Part shown: positions 54,322 through 61,569 of the stretch, one piece after another
Position numbering within the stretch: position 1 is the stretch's first letter
Layout: each line of letters opens with the position of its first letter
Origin: JAIBDK01 sp965261915
GTDB lineage: Bacteria; Pseudomonadota; Gammaproteobacteria; Arenicellales; Poriferihabitantaceae
NCBI GenBank assembly: GCA_965261915.1
Contig: CBDHDW010000013.1
Span: 682,001-746,000 of the forward strand
Length of the DNA stretch: 64,000 nt
Direction of reading: 5' to 3'
Notes under the pieces: generated by a model
The model's database searches: none
What the model was told of the DNA's origin: nothing
What the model saw: the letters and a program-made list of their open reading frames with translations, nothing else
Translations under genes and position numbers: made by a program

Positions 54322-54753
54322 TTAGCGTGTACGTGGACAGATTTGGCTGTCATCGAAGAAAAAAGCGATTTCTTCGGCAGCAGTTTCCGGTGCATCAGAT
54401 CCATGAACGGCATTCTCTTCGACATTGGTTGCAAAATCGGCACGAATTGTTCCGCGATCGGCGTCTGCAGGATTGGTCGCACCCATTACTTCCCGGTTAC
54501 GGAGAATCGCGTTCTCCCCTTCCAGAACCTGAACCATGACCGGTCCAGAGGTCATGAAAGCGACCAGATCACTGTAAAAAGGCCGTTCTTTGTGAACAGC
54601 ATAAAACTGCTGCGCCTGCTTCTGGCTCATATGCAACATTCTTGATGCAACGATGCTTAAACCAGCGTCTTCAAATCTTTGATAAATCTTGCCGATATTA
54701 TTGCCTGCCACTGCATCTGGTTTAACGATAGAAAATGTGCGCTCGATAGCCAT
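54322..54753 (-). CDS. ndk: Nucleoside diphosphate kinase
   Basis: 143 residues. ERTFSIVKPDAVAGNNIGKI, the MTSGPVMVQVLEGENAI block and the catalytic His in NAVHGSDAPETAAEEIAFFF are all present. It balances nucleoside triphosphates. 35 bases upstream of rlmN. Confidence 0.97.
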   Translation of the reverse strand: MAIERTFSIVKPDAVAGNNIGKIYQRFEDAGLSIVASRMLHMSQKQAQQFYAVHKERPFYSDLVAFMTSGPVMVQVLEGENAILRNREVMGATNPADADRGTIRADFATNVEENAVHGSDAPETAAEEIAFFFDDSQICPRTR

Positions 54754-55088
54754 TTATTACTCCAAAAAAGTCAAAATATAAAACGAGAACCCCGCGTTGC
54801 AGCATTATCGATCTTAAACCTCATTCCATACCCAACTCGGGAACCTGAATAAAGTCACCGGATATCTGCTTAAAGAAATAATAAATCAGTTTAATAAAAA
54901 CCAGTTAATAATTGAATTAAAATATTTTTTTAAATAATAATTTAAGCAGCTCTATTTAATTAATGGTCGTGCAGACGACATGGTGTTCAGAAAAATTAAG
55001 TCGCTGATTGTACATCTAACCACCCAGACGGGTAAATAACCGGAATCGTAACGAATCAGAGTCTGATCTACTGATATCAGGTGAAATA
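54754..55088. other. 335-bp AT-rich intergenic region upstream of ndk
   Basis: Very AT-rich around 54890-54960. It presumably holds the ndk promoter, but no single promoter could be chosen with confidence. A CTGATAT/ATATCAG inverted repeat overlaps the mtaB stop codon without a T-tract. No RNA gene was recognised. In related genomes iscX-fdx-hsc genes lie in this vicinity, and none is seen here. Confidence 0.45.
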
Positions 55089-56525
55089 TCAGACTGGCTT
55101 CCGCGGATTGATTTGTACAGATCCAAGCAATTTATTGGTCGTCATTCCAGTAATTTTGACGTTTATCCATGATTCTTCGCAAGCCTCGTCGGCTGACGAA
55201 TCGTCTGTATGCTGAAATTCAACCGGGAAATAATACTCCGATCGCCCGAAACCGGTATTGTTTTCAATATTATTGTTCTTACATCTGGATTCAGGAACCA
55301 CTTTTACGACTTTACCAATCAGTCTTTTCGCTACTCTTTCCCAGGTTTTCCGGCCTAACTCCCGGGCAATCGCCGCCCTTCGTTTCCGGTCATTGATGGG
55401 AACCTGTCGAGGTATCCTGGCTGCTGGCGTACCCGGTCGTTTTGAGTAGCTAAAAACGTGGGGATAAGGGATTTCCAGTTCTTCGATAGCTTTACAGGTT
55501 TCTTCGAACTGCTCTTCGGTTTCAGTTGGAAAACCGACCAAAATATCTGCGCTCAAAACCAGATCCGGTACCGACCGTCGTAAATGTTCAATTCGTTGAT
55601 AGATAATTTCGCGCGTAGCGCGGCGCTTCATACGCTTCAAAATCAAGCTATTACCACTCTGTAGAGACAGATGTAACTGCGGGCAGATTCTCGAATGTTT
55701 TGCCAGAACAGATACCAGTTCGTCGTTAATATGTATGGGATCAATCGAACTAAGTCGAATTCGAAAGTCTCCGCAAATACCCATGATTTGATCCAGCAAT
55801 TGTGCCAACCCAAATTCATTTAAATCGAAATCACTTCCATAAGAACCGATATCTACACCGCATAAGACGATTTCACGATAACCGTTTAAGACCAGGCGGT
55901 GGCATTGTCTTACAATCATATCGTGAGAGAATGAGCGGTTTGGGCCTCTGGCAGTGTGGATGATGCAAAACGTACAGCCTTGATCACAACCCTGCTGAAT
56001 TTGTACAAATGCTCGGCTATGCCCATCAAATCCCTGAAGCAATTCTTTCGGCAAGCTAATCTCCTGATCGATATCCTTGTGCAGTACCGGTGGCAAATTG
56101 CCACGGTATAGCTCATCGAGCAGATTGGGAATATCGAGTTTTTGGCTATTTCCTACCACCAGATCGACACCCGGAATAGCGGCGCAGGCTTCCGGATCCA
56201 TCTGTGCATAGCATCCGGTAACAACAATCCATGCATTGGGATTGCGTTTAATTGCGCGCCGAACATATTGCCGCGCCTGTCTGTCTGCTTCGGCCGTTAC
56301 TGTGCAGGTATTAAGAATATGAAGGTCTGCCTGTTCTGACTGACTGACGCGTTGGTAGTCCTGATTCGTCAGTTTTTGCGCAATGATCTCTGTTTCAAAG
56401 GTATTAACCTTACACCCAAGGTTTGAAAATGATACCTTTTTGTCAGATAAACTATTGTTTTTTAACGATAATAATGGAGATTCGACTACGATTGAACTCA
56501 TCCTGACACCTCTGCTCTCGGTCAA
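55089..56525 (-). CDS. mtaB: tRNA t6A37 methylthiotransferase MtaB-type
   Basis: 478 residues of the MiaB/RimO/MtaB family. The N-terminal UPF0004 domain has cysteines in SNLGCKVNTFETE, ILNTCTVTAEADRQAR and VVTGCYAQMDPE. The radical SAM CxxxCxxC is in IQQGCDQGCTFCIIHTARGP. A TRAM-like C-terminal region follows. The GCKVNxxE wording and overall length favour MtaB (ms2t6A synthesis) over MiaB or RimO. Start could be the ATG at 56525 or MSSIVVES eight codons in. Confidence 0.85.
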   Translation of the reverse strand: MTESRGVRMSSIVVESPLLSLKNNSLSDKKVSFSNLGCKVNTFETEIIAQKLTNQDYQRVSQSEQADLHILNTCTVTAEADRQARQYVRRAIKRNPNAWIVVTGCYAQMDPEACAAIPGVDLVVGNSQKLDIPNLLDELYRGNLPPVLHKDIDQEISLPKELLQGFDGHSRAFVQIQQGCDQGCTFCIIHTARGPNRSFSHDMIVRQCHRLVLNGYREIVLCGVDIGSYGSDFDLNEFGLAQLLDQIMGICGDFRIRLSSIDPIHINDELVSVLAKHSRICPQLHLSLQSGNSLILKRMKRRATREIIYQRIEHLRRSVPDLVLSADILVGFPTETEEQFEETCKAIEELEIPYPHVFSYSKRPGTPAARIPRQVPINDRKRRAAIARELGRKTWERVAKRLIGKVVKVVPESRCKNNNIENNTGFGRSEYYFPVEFQHTDDSSADEACEESWINVKITGMTTNKLLGSVQINPRKPV

Positions 56526-56611
56526 TATCTGGAATCAAATTACGAGTCTTTTAAAATGCTCAAAGTCTTGAGATTGCAATGTTTTGCAGTCTCAGGTACT
56601 GAAAATATCAA

Positions 56612-56938
56612 TCAGCTCGTTGTGAAACTTTCGCCACAACCGCAGGATTCCGTCACGTTGGGGTTTTGGAAGTGAAATGCAGAAGACAAACCATCTTCGA
56701 CGTAATCTACCTCCATTCCTTCGAGGAATCCCATATGTTGCTGTTGCACGACCACTTTTACACCGTAACTCTCAAAAACCGCATCATCGCCATTAATTTC
56801 TTCAGCGTAATCCAGCTCATACGCATAACCTGAACACCCAGAAGTTTTAACGCCTACGCGTAAACCCTCTCCAAAACCTTTGGATTGTAAGTGACTTGCC
56901 ACTCGGTTGGCAGCAGATTCAGTTAATGTAACAGGCAT
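56612..56938 (-). CDS. A-type iron-sulfur carrier (IscA/ErpA family)
   Basis: 108 residues with the three cluster-binding cysteines: Cys in KTSGCSGYAYELDYA and two in TESCGCGESF. It delivers Fe-S clusters to apoproteins. The sequence resembles IscA somewhat more than ErpA, but no isc genes (iscS, iscU, hscAB, fdx) are nearby, so it stands alone. Confidence 0.88.
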   Translation of the reverse strand: MPVTLTESAANRVASHLQSKGFGEGLRVGVKTSGCSGYAYELDYAEEINGDDAVFESYGVKVVVQQQHMGFLEGMEVDYVEDGLSSAFHFQNPNVTESCGCGESFTTS

Positions 56939-57234
56939 GATAAGTTATATAAGATATTGAATTTAATAGTAAATATATTCCATAGTGACAAATATAATCA
57001 CTTCGATCTATTCGCATGATCCGCAAATTATAACACAGGATCAAAAGGCAATTTATCAACCTGTACAGCATCTAAATCAGTTTATTTACAAGTGGTGAAT
57101 ATCGCGCTCTTTCATCTAAATATACTATACAATACGCCGCTTTTGAAGCCACCATCGGGTCAATTATTCGATTCGGATTTTGTCGACAAATTTTTAGCAA
57201 CCGCTGTCCGATTATCCTTTTAATTTTCTCATTT

Positions 57235-59654
57235 ATGAATAAAAAAGCATACGGCGTATTTAGCATCGCCCTTGCCTCCCTGCTGCTGGAACTCGTACTG
57301 ATTCGAGTATTTGATGTACTCTGGTATCCAAATATGGCGTATATGATCATTACGCTTGCGGTCTTCTCCTTTTGGTCTGGCCGGGGTTTATTTATCCATA
57401 CGGCCGGTATGAGGTTACGCAAAGGACATGGCTCTGGTTGTCGGCAGCTACGTTGCTAATGGCATTGTGTGCTTTGGCGATATTACCTGCAATCAATAGA
57501 TTACCATTTGATTACAACCAGTTGGCGGGGGATCACACGACGTTCACAATTCGGAATTTTCTGCTGATATACGTCGTTATATGCGCGCCTTTTTTCCTCG
57601 CAGGATTTACCCTGTCACTGGTGTTCTCACACTATGCGTCGCAAATCAGAAGACTATATTTCTGGGATCTGATTGGAGCGGCGTTGGGCAGTGTTTTGTT
57701 GATTCCGCTATTACCCGAACTCGGTACGGTGGGCATATTATTTGTCGTCGCCGGTTTTTGTTTACTTTCGTCAGCATGCTTTGCACAAAATCGGATTTGG
57801 ACGATTTCTACCGTCATTCTGGCAATTGCGGTAACCGTCACACCATTCGCCTGGGATCAGATCAAGACTTTCACGCCGCATATGGACAAACGAAATTTTC
57901 GATCCTTACAAGGGGTGTCTGAGGGAACCTGGTGGGATCCAATATCAAAAATTGACATCATTGATTACGAACAAGTAGGCAAAATTGTAGGTCAAAATTA
58001 CACCTTCAAATGGATTGCTTACGATGGTGGTACACAAACCAGCTATTTCTACCGATTCGACGGCGATTACGAAAAACTTCGTTTGGAACTGCCTGAAAAT
58101 GCAAAACAACATTTCTGGGATCGCTACCTGATCATTTCCCATTTCCTCAAAGCAGACACGGATGCAGAGGTACTGGTTATTGGCAGTGCCGGAGGACAGG
58201 AAACCAAAGCAGCGCTGACGTATAACGCCGGACATGTAGACGGTATTGAACTGGTCGGAAAAGTTGTGGAGTTGGGTAAAACCCGTTACGCCGAATACAG
58301 CGGCGACATCATGAACCACCCGCGTGCGAATATTCGGAAGGGCGAGGGGCGTAGCTTCCTGCGATCCAGCAACAAGCAATACGATATCATTCAGATAAAC
58401 AGCAACCATACCAGTTCGAGTATCGCTGCTGGCAGCGGAGCTATGCAATCAGCTTATTTACAAACTGTGGAAGCCTATGAAGAGTTTTTTAACGGTTTAA
58501 AGGAAGACGGCATCCTTCATATCAACCACCACATTTATCCAAAAATGGTGGCAACTGCAGCTCAGGCCTGGGCCGATTTAGGCAGAGGTAATTTCCGCAA
58601 GCACGTCATGGTTTTCGAAACCTCTGGGCATCACGACAACCTGCCCACACTGCTGATCAAAATGACACCATGGTCAGAAGCCGAAATCAAGAAAACCCAG
58701 GAATTTATGTCGACATTCAACTTTGTCGTCAATCCCCTTGATCCTGATAATTCTTTCCTGAGTCAACCCTTCTTCGAAGCTGATTTCCCCAGCGAACTTG
58801 CTGATAAAATCCCCTATCGGATTATTCCTCCTACAGATAATCAGCCCTTCTTTAATTCTCTTCGAAAGTCAATTGATCTGCCACCCCATGAACAAGCCGA
58901 CATATACGTAAATTCGTCTGTTTCTGGTTTACTAAATTCCCAACGTTCCACCGGTATTCCGATTGATGTTGTGCACCTAATGGTGACCGCGGGTGCCGCT
59001 CTCATTTTTGCGTTTGTTTTTACGCTCGTTCCCCTGTTCTTTTCACGAGCGGGCAAAACACAGTGGCAAGGAAAATCCAATCTGCTAGTCTATTTTTCCT
59101 GCCTCGGTGCTGGCTTTATTATCCTCGAACTGGTGTTTATCCAGATATTTATGAAGCTGGTTGGCTACCCGCTTTATACCTATACCACCGTCCTGTTTAC
59201 GTTTTTATTCGGTGCAGGATTTGGCAGTTTAATGTCAGAAAAACTCCAACTGGTAGAAAAACGAAGATGGTGGATTCCATTTGCCGGAATCGCAGCGTCA
59301 ACAGGAGTGCTAATACTTTGCCAGTTTTTTCTATTCGATCTCATTCTCCAGTTTTCGAGCCCGGTTCGTATATTATCGACCATAATCATGCTCTTTCCGC
59401 TGGCATTTTTCACCGGTATGCCATTCCCTCTAGGGATTCTGGCGGTCCAGCATAAGCCGACCGGCACAGTCGCATGGGCCTGGGCCTTCAACGGCTTATT
59501 CACAGTTGTTGGTGGTGTCTTTTGTGCCATCTTTTCTGTCTATTTTGGGTTTATGGCAACGATGTTGTTCGCCGTTGCCGCATATATCCTGGCTAGCGTA
59601 GTTTATCGGGGGCTGTACCAGGGTTATCTAAACGATAGCGCCTCAATTACCTGA
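57235..59654 (+). pseudogene. Membrane-bound spermidine synthase-like protein, frameshifted near its 5' end
   Basis: The first frame (57235 onward) encodes the first two membrane helices (VFSIALASLLLELVLIRVFD). It is lost near 57370-57400, after which the main frame (57372-59654, about 750 codons) continues with further helices, a soluble spermidine-synthase-like domain (LVIGSAGGQETKAALTYNAG, YDIIQINSNHTSSS) and a C-terminal membrane domain with seven or more helices. A T-run at 57370-57373 is the likely indel site. A TTG at 57372 could start a shortened protein, so residual function is possible. The family occurs as MFS-like aminopropyltransferase homologues of unproven activity. Confidence 0.75.
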
Positions 59655-59670
59655 TAAACAGAATTCTCCC

Positions 59671-60351
59671 ATGGAACGAGCGTTGGCCAAGCCAGTTAAA
59701 TCCTGTCTGTTCGATATGGATGGATTACTACTGGATACAGAAATTATTTACACTGAAGTGACACAGCAGATAGTCAGTCGATTTGGTAAAATCTACGATT
59801 GGTCAATAAAATCCAATATGATTGGTCGACCTGCTGCAGATTCAGCAAAATATCTGGTAACCACGCTAGATCTGCCCATTAGCGCTGATCAATATTTAGT
59901 TGAACGGGAATCATTACTAAGGCAAAAATTTGCCTCGTGTTATGCCCTACCCGGTGCCGAAGTACTTGTTCGACACTTAAAGCAAAATCACGTTCCCATT
60001 GCGCTAGCAACCAGTTCGAGCCGAGAACTATTTGAAATTAAAATTTCAAATCATCAATCCTGGTTTTCGCTGTTTGATACCGTTGTCACTGGCGACGATG
60101 AAGCGATTGGTCAGGGCAAACCGGCTCCTGATATTTTTCTTATCGCAGCCAACCGTCTAAATTCACCCAGCGAAATGGCATTGGTATTTGAAGATGCACC
60201 GTCTGGCCTCGAAGCAGGCATTGCCGCGGGTATGCAGGTAATCTGTGTTCCAGACAAGAATATGGACAAATCAAGGTATCCATCTGCAACGAGAGTACTG
60301 GATTCACTGGATGAGTTGAATCTGGCAGAGTTTTCACTCCCAGCACTGTAA
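59671..60351 (+). CDS. HAD superfamily (IA) phosphatase
   Basis: 226 residues. Motif I is LFDMDGLLLDTE, motif II ALATSSSRE, the Lys of motif III is in GQGKPAPDIFL, and motif IV is FEDAPSGLEAGIAAGM. The alpha-helical cap after motif I and overall wording resemble beta-phosphoglucomutase-like and pseudouridine-5'-phosphatase (HDHD1) proteins. The substrate is not determinable. Starts 16 bases after the spermidine-synthase-like gene. Confidence 0.88.
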   Translation: MERALAKPVKSCLFDMDGLLLDTEIIYTEVTQQIVSRFGKIYDWSIKSNMIGRPAADSAKYLVTTLDLPISADQYLVERESLLRQKFASCYALPGAEVLVRHLKQNHVPIALATSSSRELFEIKISNHQSWFSLFDTVVTGDDEAIGQGKPAPDIFLIAANRLNSPSEMALVFEDAPSGLEAGIAAGMQVICVPDKNMDKSRYPSATRVLDSLDELNLAEFSLPAL

Positions 60352-60377
60352 CCCAACCTGGCTATATTTTCTTGGCA

Positions 60378-60660
60378 ATGCTACCGGAAACACTGTCTGT
60401 ATTCCTGATCACTACTTTGATGGTCAAGCTATCGCCAGGACCGTCAGCGCTGTTTGTCAGCAGTGTCTCAATGTCGAAAGGCATCAAGGCGGCGATATTC
60501 GCCGTAGTGGGAATGTCACTCGGTATATTGGTTCATGTCATAGCAGCGGCTAGCGGATTATCAGCATTACTGGCGACTTCGGAATCTGCTTTTACCATTC
60601 TCAAATATGCTGGTGGTGCTTAATCTGGCGTATTTTGGCATCAAGTTACTGTTGTCGGTT
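60378..60660 (+). pseudogene. LysE/RhtB-family exporter, 3' truncated and frameshifted
   Basis: From ATG 60378 the frame encodes the first two helices of a LysE-type amino acid exporter (TTLMVKLSPGPSALFVSSVS, GIKAAIFAVVGMSLGILVHV) and KYAGGA. It then meets a TAA at 60621. A one-base insertion explains this, since the next frame resumes YLAYFGIKLL before the sequence breaks into an IS256 remnant at about 60659. Confidence 0.82.
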
Positions 60661-60796
60661 ACTGCCCAAGGCAGGCATACAGCTCGGCCTCGACCGCCTG
60701 GCGGATCAGTCTCTGTGCGCCGGCTTGTAACCGTTCATTCAATGAATCTGTACTCGCTTCTCGATATTCAAATTCAATAATGTTATTCTTGCTCAT
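60659..60796 (-). pseudogene. IS256-family transposase N-terminal remnant
   Basis: A 45-codon frame from 60796 (SKNNIIEFEYREASTDSLNE, then RLIRQAVEAELYACLGQ) ends at a stop where the LysE-like pseudogene begins. The LIRQAVEAEL wording is typical of IS256 transposase starts. Sequence 60800-60870 is probably the left terminal part of the element. Confidence 0.65.
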
Positions 60797-60952
60797 GGTG
60801 GCGTGTCCTATGGGTTGCTTGATTGTGGTAACTTCCAATCAACCAGATACGCCGCCTTTTTTTCAATTTTCTAAACACCAGATTCGGTTATAACTCGCAA
60901 AGCGGTGGGCTTGTTTGTAGTAATAGCCATTGCCTCTAGTATTGCGGTTTCA

Positions 60953-61089
60953 TTTCACGGCTGATAGTTGACTTAACTTCTGCCCAGGGTTTTAGCGATT
61001 TCTGCCTGTGTATGATTTTGCTTTGCTTATTCATCATGAGGTAAATGTGGTCTCTTTCCTGTTCAGTCAAATGGGTATATCTCGTCCTG
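60953..61089 (-). pseudogene. IS30-family transposase N-terminal remnant
   Basis: On the minus strand RYTHLTEQERDHIYLMMNK is followed, in shifted frames, by QAEIAKTLGRS and KSTISREM. Together these spell the helix-turn-helix start of IS30-type transposases. The rest of the element is missing. Confidence 0.6.
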
Positions 61090-61192
61090 TTTTACGCCTT
61101 TTTTCCGTTCAGTTAAAAGAGTACGAGTGTCCCCTTTGACTTACTTAGGCGTGTTGCACTTATTATGTGAATTCAAAATCCGTGAAGTCAGG

Positions 61193-61560
61193 AGTCCTGC
61201 CGTCGTTCCTTTGATAAGCAGGAATCCAGTAAAACGCGCAAACCCGCAAGGGTTTTCCACATTTAACGTATGCCTAGCGAGGGATTCTTGCCGTCTCGAA
61301 AGAGACCGTGCAAAACTCAATATTCGTCTTTCCTAACCCCCTAGCCCCCTTGTCAGGGGGGAATTGAGTAGAAACAGGGGATTTAGGGGGTTGGGTTTTC
61401 CAGATGTAACGATGCCTATCAAGGGATGTTTGTAGTCTTGGAATATGCAATGCGAAAACTCAACTTTCGTCGTTCCTGCGGAAGCAGGAACCCAGTCAAA
61501 TACACAAACCCGGTGCTACCACGTTCCTAACCCCCCTACCCCCTTCAGGGGGGGATTATG
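61193..61560. repeat. Dispersed-repeat cluster (MITE-like modules and C-rich palindromes)
   Basis: 61193-61316 repeats the modules of the 16164-16285 element (GTTCCTTTGATAAGCAGGAA, AACCCGCAAGGGTTTTCCAC, GAGACCGTGCAAAA). 61480-61530 holds a third partial copy (CGTTCCTGCGGAAGCAGGAA). Between and after them lie C/G-rich palindromic stretches (CCCCCTAGCCCCCTTGTCAG near 61340 and a similar one near 61530). No gene is seen. Confidence 0.7.
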
Positions 61561-61569
61561 TAGAATGCC

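Noticed and set aside
61320..61560. CRISPR-like repetition
   Set aside because: The C-rich and palindromic units are irregular in length and spacing, with no constant repeat/spacer pattern and no cas genes.
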